A stretch of DNA of 31,329 bases, taken from Eimeria necatrix. Taxonomy: Eukaryota; Apicomplexa; Conoidasida; Eucoccidiorida; Eimeriidae. Each line of letters begins with the position of its first letter. Positions within the stretch are counted from its first letter, which is position 1. This document shows, piece after piece, positions 12,176 to 23,110 of this stretch. The translations under genes and the position numbers were made by a program. The stretch covers positions 1 through 31,329 of the forward strand of contig NW_013654199.1 in assembly GCF_000499385.1 (NCBI RefSeq). The letters are read 5' to 3'. The notes under the pieces are model-generated. The model was given only the letters and a program-made list of their open reading frames with translations, made no database searches and was not told where the DNA came from.

Positions 12176-12478
12176 ATGATTCCATCAATCATGCGCCAGT
12201 TATCAAACAATTATGTTTCAGTCTACGGGGATTCAAGCTGCATGACCAGAACAAATGCAAGCATTAGGCCGTCATCAAAACAAAGCGAACAATATTGCAA
12301 TCACAGCAACGCGTACATACATGGACAATCGAGATACATCGGCGATAACGCAGAGTTGCTACAACGACACATACCTTCACTGAAAGCACCTTCACTAGCC
12401 ACATGTAAGAAACAAGCCCTTATCAGCGCGCCTTTCATGCTCCAATCGTTTCTTAGGAGACGCAGAAAACTCAAATAG
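12176..12478 (+). CDS. weak candidate ORF, 100 aa, unknown
   Basis: This frame starts at ATG 12176, though it is open from further upstream at a TTG. The predicted product is hydrophilic, rich in Ser, Asn and Gln in the middle, and ends in a basic tail, RRRRKLK. It has no signal peptide or membrane segment and matches nothing I know. Another frame is open on the opposite strand over much of the same interval, which weakens both. Confidence 0.12.
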   Translation: MIPSIMRQLSNNYVSVYGDSSCMTRTNASIRPSSKQSEQYCNHSNAYIHGQSRYIGDNAELLQRHIPSLKAPSLATCKKQALISAPFMLQSFLRRRRKLK

Positions 12479-12479
12479 A

Positions 12480-13058
12480 CTGGAAAGTTTCGATAAAAAA
12501 TCCGTCGACGATGACCTGTTTGAATTCGGGCAGAGTCTCTCCAGACATTGCCACTGCAGCTTGAAAATCTAATAATAGAAAGCAACGCACCTGGCATGAT
12601 CATGATCGTGTTTAACAGATAACTGAACAAAACTAGCGAGACTTCAGTGAGTGAAAGCACAACAGAATCGACGCTTCATGCAGTGCTCACCCTATGGGAT
12701 GCATTTACCCAGCGTTATGATATACTATCTGTTTTGAAGTACGTAACATACCACCTGCAACTCCGACAAAGCTTTCTTTGTGCTTGTAGGCTTCCTTTCG
12801 CGTCCAGTGACAGAACAAAATGCCAAAGACCTTTTCAGACAACTGTGCAAAGCTATCTTCGTCTTTTCGCCTCTCCAAAACATTTTTGAGCTCATGCATG
12901 ACATCAATATCAAACATGACTTTTTTACGTCTACAGAGCACACGAATTAGGTAGTCCACTGTATCGAAAGCACCTGTACCATACCCACAATGGGACAAAC
13001 AATAACACGCGCAACAGAAACAATTTAAAATCAATGCGAGGGGTCAAATCTCAAAGCC
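12480..13058. other. minus-strand open frame without ATG; no gene called
   Basis: The minus strand is open from 13034 to 12705 and reads as a charged peptide containing MHELKNVLERRKDED, more protein-like than most frames here. It begins at TTG and has no recognised domain. It could be an exon fragment, but the sequence alone does not show this. Confidence 0.3.
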
Positions 13059-13268
13059 ATGTGTAAGTATATCCAAACGAACCTTGCAGCCAAAGGTGCC
13101 GTGATAACGCTATTGTTGGCGGGATCTTACGCATACGCACAACCGGCTGTGTCTATCGTGCCACTCAGCATGTCTTTCTCTAGGCAAGTGCAAGAAAACA
13201 CATACCTTCGGCACACTGCCAGCTGGCGTTCGTTCTATCGCCTGGTAAAGCACAAGCAAGAAAACTAA
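13059..13268 (+). CDS. weak candidate small secreted peptide, 69 aa
   Basis: This ATG frame has the layout of a classical signal peptide: MCKYIQTN start with a lysine, a hydrophobic core at about residues 13-22 (GAVITLLLAG), and an AYA motif at 25-27 followed by QP, an ideal signal peptidase pattern. The mature part would be about 42 residues, basic, with no cysteine, and unfamiliar. The signal-peptide pattern is seen directly; secretion is inference. The frame is short and the complementary strand is also open, so coincidence is quite possible. GTAAGT at 13063 and TTTCTCTAG near 13174-13182 resemble splice sites, which leaves an intron as another reading. Confidence 0.2.
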   Translation: MCKYIQTNLAAKGAVITLLLAGSYAYAQPAVSIVPLSMSFSRQVQENTYLRHTASWRSFYRLVKHKQEN

Positions 13269-13284
13269 AACTGCTGCCGATGAT

Positions 13285-13313
13285 GCTACATTGAATGCAT
13301 TCAACAGTGTAGC
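13285..13313. repeat. imperfect hairpin around a 14-nt palindrome
   Basis: TTGAATGCATTCAA at 13291-13304 is a perfect palindrome. It is flanked by GCTACA (13285-13290) and TGTAGC (13308-13313), which also pair if three bases (CAG) bulge out. The total is 13 pairs in 29 nt. Confidence 0.75.
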
Positions 13314-13316
13314 TTG

Positions 13317-13330
13317 TTAGGGATTAGGGA
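13317..13330. repeat. two telomere-like hexamers
   Basis: TTAGGGATTAGGGA contains TTAGGG twice, separated by one A, four bases after a hairpin. Two units are far too few to call an interstitial telomere, so this is recorded as a short direct repeat only. Confidence 0.5.
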
Positions 13331-14003
13331 AGGTTACGTCTAAGTCAACGCCGTCGGTGCACTCGGTGAACGCTAAAAGGGCACATAGTTAGTGCGTTGT
13401 GGTAGGCGCGCCATTTGTAACAGGATGGTCGCCGCACTCGCTGTGAAAACATTTGGCCTTGTCGGTACCACGATTCGCTGAATGTCCGCGAGAGGAAACG
13501 CTGAACTCGAAGAAATACAAGTGAGTCTTATGCTAGTGCAAAAGACTCACAGGTTCCGATAAATCGCATGTTTTCCATAAATGAAAAGCCTTTCGGAGCT
13601 GCAAGTCAAACATGTGTTTTTGGTATCACACACAATGCTGTTGAGTGCACTGCTGGCACAGTTGTGCATTTGCGCTAGTGCCTTGTCACGAAAAAAACCC
13701 AACTATGCCAGCAGCTTGGCAACCCCGAACCACTTTTCAGCGTTCACAACCTGCGGTGTACTGCGGCAAACACAAACGCACGTCTGAAAAGTATCTTCCC
13801 TGCACACACAAACGAAATCATTTTCTGAGATGAATTCACATGTTGCTGGTTCCCCTTTTAGGAAGTGCAGATTCAGCGAGAGAGGAACCTTCGAGCCTCT
13901 GTTCAATCCACTGCATAGATGGTGTCTGCTCTATTAAAGTGCTGGTCAAAGAGTGGCACAAAATACCTTTGTCCAGTCCTGGAACCAGGTTTCTACCCTC
14001 TAC
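13331..14003. other. unique sequence, no gene called
   Basis: A plus-strand ATG frame at 13840-14118 begins MLLVPLLGSADSA, faintly like a short signal peptide, but it overlaps the stronger minus-strand frame at 14004-14411 and has no recognised domain. Nothing else is supported. Confidence 0.4.
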
Positions 14004-14411
14004 TTATCTGCTGTGCATTCTTTTTCTGAGTAAACTCAGTTTCCCTGCCAATGCAACTGTAATGGTCAGCAGCACAAAGAAACAGACAATGCACGCATTG
14101 CTTCGACAGCACTTGTGATTCTTTTTTGTGTGAAGTAACATCATGCCCATAAGAAGATGCGCCCGACATACTCGCTGGAGCTCGGAAATATCTGTGTTGA
14201 TTGACGCGTAGCACAAGAAGTCGAGCCAGCTGATGTGATACTCGTTCTGAATTGCCTTGACGCTTGCGCGGCAAAGGCCTACTTGTGCGTACACTGCAGA
14301 GCTTTTTCTGTCGACTTCTTTCACAACAGTAAAGTACCCACAACCAACTCTTTGCTCTTCATGCCCTAGGAAACTAGTCGGCGAGTGCACGACAAAAGCA
14401 AAAATAGACAT
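14004..14411 (-). CDS. weak candidate ORF, 135 aa, C-terminal membrane segment
   Basis: This minus-strand frame starts at ATG (14411) and reads as a mixed, fairly protein-like sequence with eight or more cysteines. Near its end, residues 106-123 form a hydrophobic stretch (ACIVCFFVLLTITVALAG) bounded by basic residues on both sides (KKNHKCCR before, LRKR after). That would suit a single C-terminal membrane anchor. I know no family with this sequence. Its length is near the upper end of what chance gives, so it is a candidate only. It could also be an exon of a larger spliced gene. Confidence 0.2.
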   Translation of the reverse strand: MSIFAFVVHSPTSFLGHEEQRVGCGYFTVVKEVDRKSSAVYAQVGLCRASVKAIQNEYHISWLDFLCYASINTDISELQRVCRAHLLMGMMLLHTKKNHKCCRSNACIVCFFVLLTITVALAGKLSLLRKRMHSR

Positions 14412-17400
14412 ATTGCCTCGCTTTTCCCCGAGAATCCTTGGTTAGCACGACGAATGCCCATCGCCAGTGCCACTACAGTTGTTCTAAAAGTTCGTTTCAC
14501 TTTTGCTCAAGTAGGGGCTTCACCTGTCCAACACAAAATTGTTGTTTTCTCTTGCATATCACGTGCTCAGGACGTTTCTCACATCATACGCGATTGTTGC
14601 ACTTCCAATAAAAGCTTTATGCGGCATCCCAGCCTATGATAATCGTCTGTGTGTGTTGTGATAGCACCTTCACCAGTAACGTAGCAGCATATGAGGGGCC
14701 AGACGAAAGCACGCAACTGGCGTAGCAGTGCTTTTCACCACACTGTGTTTCCCGATATACATGCTGTCACGCGCATGCTCTGGTGCGAATTGACCAATAC
14801 CATAGCTGTGGCCAAAAAATACCAAGGCACAAAATGTGCAGCATTCAAACGCTTGGTTTAAAATTATAAATTTCAAGGACCTAACATGCTGCGGCGTCTT
14901 CGTCTGTCCACAAAGAGCGGTTAACTCACTTCCTGGAAGTTCATAATTTCACGGTGCATTCAAGCAGCTTCCAATACGTCAATCATGCTTTTACATTTGG
15001 ACAGCAAACAGGCAGGTGAGTTTTGCGTATTAATAAAACTCCTTAGATTGCTAGAATTAGCCACATATATTACTCACGCATGGAACCAAAAGTGATGCAC
15101 GACTACACAGGACAACACGCCTCTCTGCTCAACTCATTGTACAAGCAACACAAAAGTGAGCGGCTAGCACGGGCGAGCGCGTGGTGATCATTAAACAAAG
15201 CCGGTTCATGCACACTGAGGGGAGCTCACCTCAGCTAAACAGCAAGCGCAACGCCAACAGGACAACCTAAAATGTCCAAGGCACGTCTCGATAAGCGCAG
15301 TGTCTCTAACGAAAGAGCCCTAGTCTGTCATCAGCGTTTCATCCACAATGAACGCTTGTTCCTGCACGTACAGCATGCTTGGCGCGGCGGGAAATAACTT
15401 TTCAGTGATTGTCCCTGGCAGTTACTTTTCATATTTATCGCTGCTGTGCACAGAGCCAGAGTGCACGGATGCCCAGTTCAACGAATGAAATAGCATTTTC
15501 CGACCTAGAAGCATGTTCCACAATTGCTTTCAAATTGTATTGGCAATGGCAGAGTAAGGAATCCTTTGCTTTCGAAAGTATGTGACGGAACTTCACAACA
15601 GAAGAGCAAACGTGCATCCCGTTGCGGTGAATTTTAGTAAACGTTCATGTCGGCGCATCTGAACCGTCGTGTTATTTCAAGTGCTCAGGTGAAGTAAACA
15701 CACCAACTGCAAGCCGTTCTTTGCACTATTTTCTGGGAGCTAGTCGGCTTTGTCTTCTCAGCTTCGTGCAGAACACTATTTGATCCTAGGCTCGTGTGAA
15801 GTGCAAAAATATCATCTCATGCGCCTGTTAACCAAATCGGTAAGCTGATCCACAAATACAATTAGCTGCAAAAGCCTTCCACTTGATCTGCAACACAGTG
15901 AATTTTCTGTACACTGAAGATCCCAGTCATGTGCGCCGTCGCTGCACAAATGGTCAATAGTGGCACGACCCAGCTAGGCGAAAGCTCTGTTTAGACTGCA
16001 GCATATGACCCCTCTCCATAAACAACCAGGAAATCACTGAATCACACGGTTGTGCCACTCTCAAGGCGGTGTCATATCATATTTTACATACGCCTTTGGA
16101 TGCAAAAGCTTAACCCATCCTAATCCCACACAATATTTACTTGATGTGATCTGGCTCATTTCGTGTTTGGCCCTGGAGTCGCAACACACTTTTGAAGCTT
16201 GACAGTCAACGTATGGCATCTCCTGGCTCCCGGATAGCCTTCTGAAAATGCCCACGCAGAGAGTGGCACGACCGTGTGATTCAGATACTGCTGCATTTCA
16301 AAAGTATGCAACTCGAAAACTTCATCATGGACACCAGCAAGGGCCGTGCACATGCGCTAATACGTGACTCAAACAAATGTGAAATTTTGTTTGGCACTAA
16401 CCATGAATTCGACCATTAGACCAACGCAGTAGTACAAAAGTGATCTGGTAAAGTCTGCACTGCATAGAATGCTGCGCCCACCACTTTGGCGCTTGATTTG
16501 TTTGCCTTAGCTGTCCCAACCAATTTGCTTAGCGCACTGTCTGAAAGTTTGAAAAAATTCACGCTTCCACAAAAAACATAATCACTCGGCTCGCATGTCA
16601 CTTCTACATTCGTCTCACGCATCTGCCTGTGCTTGTATACCTGTGTCGTTCTTAGTAATAAAGCTCATCTTGAGCTGCGCTAGATATAATTCGTTAATAC
16701 GTGACGAAAGCCTATGACGCAAATACAGGGAGTGCGAGACGTTTATGCGTCGTCGCTATATACGCACGTCAAACTTCTATCGCTTCATGACAACGGAACC
16801 TTATCGAAAAAGAGGCAAGCAGGCATTTGTTAGCAGCATTGCAGAGTTCCGGATAGTTCATTCCCACAACTAGGCCAACGCACTTTTGCACTAGCGACGC
16901 CGTGAGCCGCTTGTGCGTTTAGCTACCTGGCAATTGCGGCACCAAGGGTATGCCAAAAATGCGACAGACACTATGGGAAATTGCAGCACTTCGTGCCACA
17001 GACACTTCCACATTCATTTTCCTAGTGGCACTCATCCTTGTGTCCGTCTCCACGAGGCAACCGCTTACCTAAATTCCAACAAAGATCTGAAGACAGTGAA
17101 TCCATGATCAAATGCTTTTGCGTCTGTTGCTCCTGCAAATGGCAGCTTGATCGTTCACAGAACTAGAAACAGCATCACCATTCATGCCCCAATAGCAACT
17201 AGCAGCATCTGCTGCATACGCAGGACAGCACACACTCACAAGCAAAGTCAGCTCCAGCAATGTGACGTAGCATGATGAAGAAACGTCCCGTGGAAGTAAG
17301 CTGTACGCACAAAACAAACGTGGTGAAGTACTTTGAACACCTTATAGTGTCTCCGCCTCTCCTGGCAGTTGTCTCCCAGCAAAAAAAGTGTAAAGAACAC

Positions 17401-18838
17401 TATGTTATTATCTGTTTGATTTGAGCCATCGCTGACCATTAGTCTGCGTGTTAGCAGCACATCTGCAGATGACCAAACTATGGCAGAAAAATGCTCATCA
17501 ACGTAAGCAGTGTTTTTATGTCCGGAGCGTTTGGCTATCTATGTAGGACAATTATTTGCGGAACGACATCCACGCAGAAAAAGTTGCAAATGCACTGGTC
17601 GTCCTGAAGCTCTCCAGAGGAAAACAAGCTGCACGGTACTGCGGCGTCCAAGTAAACGGACACCTCCTGAAATGATTGTGCGATTATTTTACACCTTTGG
17701 ACATGCATGGCGCACAAGCTGAGCCAATATAAGCAGCGGATTGTACACTACCTAACAGTTTCAAGACAGCTATCACTAGGCCGCGCCCAAAACAACTGAG
17801 AATTTTAAAGCCTGCACCTCCGTTCCCATTCTTATTCATTTGTGAGGTTGGGTGGCTAGAACTATACTGTCAATCAATCTCGATTCAGAGTTTACAAGTT
17901 GAAACGACGGCAGTGCAATAACAGCAATGAAGCGCGGTTTCTTCTCGTAGATGTGCACATTTATGTGTAAGCTGCTCAATTGACATGACTCTCCACACGC
18001 CGCATGGAAAATATTCAAGAGCTGGTGCAATATGCAGGGGACCCCGCTGTGGCCAGCACGATTTCGCCACAAGCCTGCACAATCAGGATGCACCACTTAC
18101 AGCGTGTCACGCCGTCCTAGTGCACATCACTTAATTGTTGTACAGCGCGCACCACACCACGTGCAGCGAATATTTCGTCAGATTCTGACTTCTACGTACG
18201 GCCCAAAAGTATTCCCGTGCTAGCAGTACCATCACGGAAGACGTGACTGGATTCCAATAAAAGGTTTTGGATTTGGCCACTTTTGCTGTTCATGCGCTGA
18301 CATGTAGCCTGACTTAATTCAGTGTCACGCCCTCGAGAGAACGAAAGCAGCCTGGCATGACACGCAGTGTCATGGTTTCAAAACAATGAACGCCTACCAG
18401 CATGCCTTGCTTTTAATCCCGCATGCAGCATGTATTGCTCACAAGCTTGTAGGCCAACCAATTCTTGCTAGGTTTACATACGATGCAGGTTCTTCGTTGG
18501 ACGATGAGACCTTAGCTGTGCAGCTGCCGTTTACAATTGGTGCGCCGCCATCAATGCAACACCGCCACTTCGCTGGCTGATGCAACGCCGACCAGAAAAA
18601 TTGGTCGGGAAAGGACAACACACTCTTCAGCTAACGCGGACAGTATTCTTCTTTACTCATAGCAAACACAGCTCACGTCTACAACTGCATTGGCAGGATC
18701 GCTACGGCAGATCGTGTTTACCGCGCTCCCCACAATCGGGATCTCTGCTTGCTATGCACACGAAGAGGAATTCCACCTAAGCATCATTGACTGAAGCACT
18801 CAATGCATGCAGCAAAATTATTAACTTCTTCGTGGCAA
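14412..18838. other. long unique stretch, no gene seen
   Basis: About 4.4 kb with no frame above roughly 90 codons and no recognisable protein, RNA or mobile-element signal. Minor items are AGCTCA-TCT-TGAGCT near 16,664-16,678, an 11-mer TAATACGTGAC seen near 16,360 and 16,695, and a 7-bp stem CCGACCA/TGGTCGG with an A-rich loop at 18,588-18,608. All are at chance level. Confidence 0.5.
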
Positions 18839-19303
18839 TCATGTCACCTGTTTTTGGCATGCGCTGGTTGTCGGACTGCGTGCTGGCGCGACGCTGCTGC
18901 AGGCAATTGAATCTGAATGTACTTGCATGGCAAACATATTCGCTTCATGCCACAATGCTGTACATTGTAGCTCGTGTAACGTCTGTGGGACGATAATCGA
19001 GCAATGAGACGATAATCGAGTAGAATTAATTCGCAAGTGCCAAGGTCTACGTGACTTCAGTATGCGAGGAACTGTCACACGTATAACGTGGGTTTTCGAA
19101 GAATACCTATCAGGCGCTACTAAGAATATCGGTTTAGTAGCTTCGTACACTGTCTTAAACACACTCGGCGCAGTCAAAAAGCGCAACGTCAATTCGATAG
19201 TGCACGACATTAAGAAAGCATGTGCGAGTAGCGTGTGGGTTAGCAAACAATCCCTGCGCATCACCAGCAAGTACGCGTTTGCCTCTTTGTGTATCTGTCT
19301 CAT
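18839..19303 (-). CDS. weak candidate ORF, 154 aa, unknown
   Basis: This is the longest ATG-started frame outside the satellite (start at 19303). The product would be basic and His/Ser/Thr-rich, with a hydrophobic patch near residues 20-45 and no known motif. A 19-bp-period duplication falls inside it and would shift the frame if one copy were lost. The opposite strand carries an ATG frame at 19062-19325 (87 aa) across the same DNA, so at most one is likely real. About one frame of this length is expected by chance. Confidence 0.13.
   Translation of the reverse strand: MRQIHKEANAYLLVMRRDCLLTHTLLAHAFLMSCTIELTLRFLTAPSVFKTVYEATKPIFLVAPDRYSSKTHVIRVTVPRILKSRRPWHLRINSTRLSSHCSIIVPQTLHELQCTALWHEANMFAMQVHSDSIACSSVAPARSPTTSACQKQVT
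18989..19020. repeat. short direct repeat, period 19
   Basis: GACGATAATCGAG occurs at 18989-19001 and again at 19008-19020, with six unmatched bases between. Confidence 0.85.
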
Positions 19304-19721
19304 AAGAAGGCGTTTATTCGCTTAACATCAGCTGAACAAGTTGCATGCAGAACTGAGCTACCATGTTGACATAAACGTGTGCGCATAATGGCACATGGTC
19401 TTTGCAGCCATGGCGACTTTATCCGCAGCTTCATGCACAGAGCCACTACTGCAGCTAGTACGTATCCAGAAGTCATTTAAAAAGAAGCGCCACGGGGCCC
19501 ACATCCCCACAATGAAACGTTTTCCTCGCATTCTGCACAACTCGCAGCTCTGTACTGCAGAGCACGCAGCTTACTCCGGAGAGTACAACGCTATCAGTCG
19601 CTGCACCTCGCTAATGATTACTCCGTGCGGTAAAACCGATTAGAAAGCAACAAGAATCATCCTTTAACTTTTACGAGCTACACAATGCTAGCAGAAGAGA
19701 CACACAGCTAACTAGAGCTCG

Positions 19722-19994
19722 ATGAGCCAGTACATCAGCAGAACCAAAGCACTGAACCATGAGTTTTCATCGCTTCAAAGCAATGCCATCACGCATATGA
19801 AACGTTTTGTCACTTTGGATCTCCTGGGAAAACCTCTGAAGCATTTGTTGCAATTTGTCGCTGCACGCAACAACGTATTGTCAACCATTTTTCACAACAT
19901 CTGTGATCGGAACCCAGTACCGCTGCACGATGAATATGCTTACTTCCTTCGACACAGCCGCCAAATCCGTGATATTAGTCAGGAATTACTGTAG
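19722..19994 (+). CDS. weak candidate ORF, 90 aa, unknown
   Basis: The frame starts at ATG and gives a soluble, basic, helix-compatible peptide with regular leucines in the middle (LDLLGKPLKHLLQFVAARNN near residues 32-51). It ends in RQIRDISQELL. It looks more like a real protein than most frames here, but no family is recognised. It could be an exon fragment or chance. Confidence 0.17.
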   Translation: MSQYISRTKALNHEFSSLQSNAITHMKRFVTLDLLGKPLKHLLQFVAARNNVLSTIFHNICDRNPVPLHDEYAYFLRHSRQIRDISQELL

Positions 19995-20555
19995 GCTCAC
20001 AAGATTGGCAGTTGACTACTGTAACGAAGGTAAGAAGAAGGCACTTCACCAGCAATCAAACCCGTATGTTTCAAGCAATGCAAAGTGACTAAGTCATTAT
20101 GGCCACCCAAACGTAGTTTGCGCCACCATCGAAGTAAAAGATTTGCCATTCACGCGTCAACGCTACGCCACGTCAAGGCAATGTCACACTACCGAAGCTC
20201 CAGTCTTATTCACCACACATGCCTGTGAGTCTTGCAGCGGACATTCACTAACTTTCATTTATGCTTCAGGGAAGAAGCAGAAGTGTTGCAGGTATTTTGT
20301 TGTTGGCTACATTCAGTCTGCGTGATAGCACGCAAACATTCAAATGCAAATGTGGAATGCCAAAATTCATCCTACTACAGATATTTTAGGCTCTTCACTT
20401 ACAAAGCAAAAGCTCTATGCCAAAATCCTGATGCCCTTGATGTGCGCAAAATATTCATAAGGACAAAAAAGAGCTCGAGCATGGAGACCCGTTCCCTGAG
20501 GAAGTATGTTCACAGGCATAGGGCTTTGTGCCAGTGAGTATATTTACCACATCGT

Positions 20556-20584
20556 GCTCTACTCAATAATTGCTATTGAGGAGC
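20556..20584. repeat. 11-bp bulged hairpin
   Basis: GCTC (20556-20559) and CTCAATA (20562-20568) pair with TATTGAG (20574-20580) and GAGC (20581-20584), leaving a 2-nt bulge and a 5-nt loop. Confidence 0.6.
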
Positions 20585-20922
20585 AAATGCTATGACCGCA
20601 CGATACGCTTTAGACAAGGGATTTTACACTGCATCGGGAGAATGCATCCGCCCGTGCGATGAAACGACAAGGTCAATGTGGAGCTGAGAAAACGCCTCCC
20701 TTCACCCCCACACACAGACAAATTAATTAGGGAAGCGATTCATCAGTGACGCAACGGTCTTTGTGGCGAACATTCACGAACATCCACTGCAACAAAGCCT
20801 GTACTGGCTCTGGAGTGAAGCAACATCGCAACAATGACGCCACTCTCGCACGCGCAACACAAATGCAAGCCTAGCAAAAGCAGCCTTAAAAGGTGATGGT
20901 GATGAAGCAATGGTGAGTGCTG

Positions 20923-21306
20923 ATGCGCAACTGGGTGACTCAGCCCGCAGTTTCTCGTTACACAGATAAAGCCGCATCCCCATCTGGGTGCCTTCGCCCC
21001 TACAACCGTACTTCGCCGTCAATATCAATCCGAAAAGCTCACACTTTCGTGGGACGAATGCAGCAAGATGGATTCGATACTGTACAACCAACGCGTTCCA
21101 GAGTCTGTGTGCCTCTGTTCACCCCACACAATCTTCCAACGCTAAAGAATTTCGCACTTGATGCAGTGATAGACCGCTGCCTCAGGGCTCTACAGAAAAC
21201 GAAAGCTAATTTTCAAGTACACATTCAGTATCCCTTTGCTGGGGAGATATATCAGTTGAAGGAAATCCAACTTCATGTCCCCTCACTCTGCCTCGCTCAG
21301 TTCTGA
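20923..21306 (+). CDS. weak candidate ORF, 127 aa, unknown
   Basis: The first in-frame ATG is 20923. The N-terminal half is basic and Ser/Thr/Pro-rich. The C-terminal half (about residues 62-120) reads as a compact protein-like segment, including LPTLKNFALDAV at 71-82. That stretch loosely resembles the BC-box pattern of SOCS-box-type proteins (T-L-x3-C-x3-aliphatic), but the key cysteine is an alanine. The resemblance is too slight for an assignment. The frame is within chance length. Confidence 0.17.
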   Translation: MRNWVTQPAVSRYTDKAASPSGCLRPYNRTSPSISIRKAHTFVGRMQQDGFDTVQPTRSRVCVPLFTPHNLPTLKNFALDAVIDRCLRALQKTKANFQVHIQYPFAGEIYQLKEIQLHVPSLCLAQF

Positions 21307-22489
21307 AACGCTGAAGCTTACGGAGCATCTCTGAGCATGCGTACTTCCTAGACCCATGTGAAATGAGAAATCTCAACGCGCCTCCGAGTTATTTAAAGCT
21401 AGGGCGGAGCTACAAGGCGGTTGTTACATTGATCAAATGTCTCAGCATTGCCTGGCAAAGCAACACTTGCGGAAATAGAGGTGCAATTCTACGCCGTAAC
21501 AACATAAAATGAATGATCGATCCGCTTCCTACCAAATATCTACAAACCATCTAAGATATTATCCTGAATGTTCTCCTCAAGGGGTTGGGCAATGTTTGGG
21601 AAAGTGCCAGCTATTCCAGTAACAGAAGTAACCAGATTCATTTAGGTACTCCCCATTTGCGCAGCACATAGCTGCTTCACAGCAGTCAACTACCCGAAGC
21701 GTCGAAACACATGCTGCGTGTGAGCATGAAAGGTAATCATTCACTCACTTCCGCATTGACATCTTTACTAGTACTTTCCAAGAGCACTGGCTCCGCTATA
21801 CTGTGTATAGTTCACGGAGCCGGGTTGTCAAGCACAAAGCTTTCGCACGTCTACAAAAAATCAGCATCGTAAGCCAGCAAAACAGTACACAATCTATCCA
21901 CACAGTACCGAGTAGTGGTCAGCATCTATTCGCAGCTGCCAAGCTACACGAAGTTTACGCAGAACATTTTTAATGCTTTTGCATACACTAAAAATATACT
22001 ATATACGGCAAACCTGACACGAGGCCACGATGCCAACGTGAGACTAAAAAGGCAGCGTAAACGGCAAACGCTACGTTCGACATTAAGCCGCAGTTCGATC
22101 CGCCACCACAGCCAGCCAACAATGACCGACATTCCCCGAAACACGCATTGTCTAATAAAGTAGGAGCTTCACTGTTAGTGCTGCTCTGCAGCAAATCTAG
22201 ATCACTGCTGCGGAGCCAACAGCTCACCAAGACAACTACAAACAAGGCTTTCGTTTTTGTTCCCCAAAAATAAAGACGCAGTTGGTATGATTAACAGACG
22301 CTTTTATGGGCACAGAAAGCTGGCTGGGAAACAGGCGCCTCCCACGGAGTTGGCAGTACCTCCACAAGCAACGCAATAGCACGAAACCACCTGCTAGAAA
22401 AAAAGATGCTAATACAGCGCTAGATTTCAGTGTGTTCGACACAATGTGGCCACACTGCGCTGGTGACCCATGCCAACAATCACACCTGC
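21307..22489. other. unique sequence grading into A/C-rich satellite flank
   Basis: No gene is supported. The first part is ordinary unique sequence with a bulged hairpin at 21,787-21,823. From about 22,000 the + strand becomes visibly enriched in A and C, as in the satellite that follows. This could mark old satellite relics, but I cannot align them by eye. Confidence 0.45.
21787..21823. repeat. 15-pair bulged hairpin
   Basis: GGCTCCG and CTATAC (21789-21801) face GTATAG (21805-21810) and CGGAGCC (21815-21821). The loop is TGT, with a 4-nt bulge (TTCA) on the 3' side. Two more outer pairs, one of them G-T, extend it to 21787-21823. Confidence 0.7.
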
Positions 22490-22735
22490 GAGCAAAATGA
22501 GACCGCACGCATCGAATCCAAGGCTCGACAAAACAAACAAGGAAACATCGCAAGCGGCGTGGTAAACTCAAAGCGCCGCGGCCACGCCTCACGAACTGTG
22601 CATCGCTTTCGCAACTCCCCAAGCCACTTTACTAACGCACCAACTGCATAACAAAGAACAACGACCCACACACTGCACTCGACACTCAGGGGACCACGCT
22701 GCACTACAGCTGGCGCCACAACGCAAAGCAAAGAC
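22490..22735. repeat. decayed edge copy of the satellite (unit 0)
   Basis: This segment aligns with the satellite monomer. The best part, 22,578-22,627 (GGCCACGCCTC through TCGCAACTCCCCAAGCCA), differs from the full units at only a few bases. After GCACTCGACACT near 22,687, roughly 150 bp of the monomer are missing; the match resumes at GGGGACCACGCTGC and AGCTGGCGCC. It is an older, internally deleted monomer outside the regular array. Confidence 0.8.
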
Positions 22736-23110
22736 AGATGCTTGACCCGCAGACAAACACACGCCATCACAACATCTCAGCCAACTAAAACCTCCCCATT
22801 CACCAATAAGCTACCTAGGAACAGATTTAGCAACAGCGCTCCAAGAAAACAACGCCTACCGAACAAGTGTTGCACGCGCCTGCACAACTGTAACTACCTC
22901 GTGTGGCATACGACCCGAATCTACTGCTGCAGCCGAAGCCCGCAATCAGCTACACGTCACTTACAATATATAATGAAGTTGAGCTGCCTGCTACTTGTAT
23001 TCAAGAAGGATTTGTCAAACAGCGCGCTAATGCCCACAGCTTACTCATGCGTTTCTCAGCCACGGTCAATCTAGTCACCTCCCGTGCCAGTGCACCTGAA
23101 ACAAGATTCG
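22736..23110. other. spacer between decayed edge copy and regular array
   Basis: A/C-rich sequence that does not align clearly with the satellite monomer by eye. The shared landmark CATCGCTTTC is 846 bp apart between unit 0 and unit 1, about one and a half monomers. No gene is seen. The first regular unit begins abruptly near 23,111. Confidence 0.5.

Noticed and set aside
19062..19325. 87-aa frame with a loose look of a histone H4 fold region (RGTVTRI, FEEY, VKKRNV)
   Set aside because: Lining it up by eye gives only about eight scattered identities over 50 positions and needs a gap. The conserved core residues of H4 are missing. This is chance-level similarity.
22085..22105. GTTCGATCC, resembling a tRNA T-loop
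   Set aside because: The flanking bases do not form a T stem, and no acceptor or anticodon arms fit upstream.
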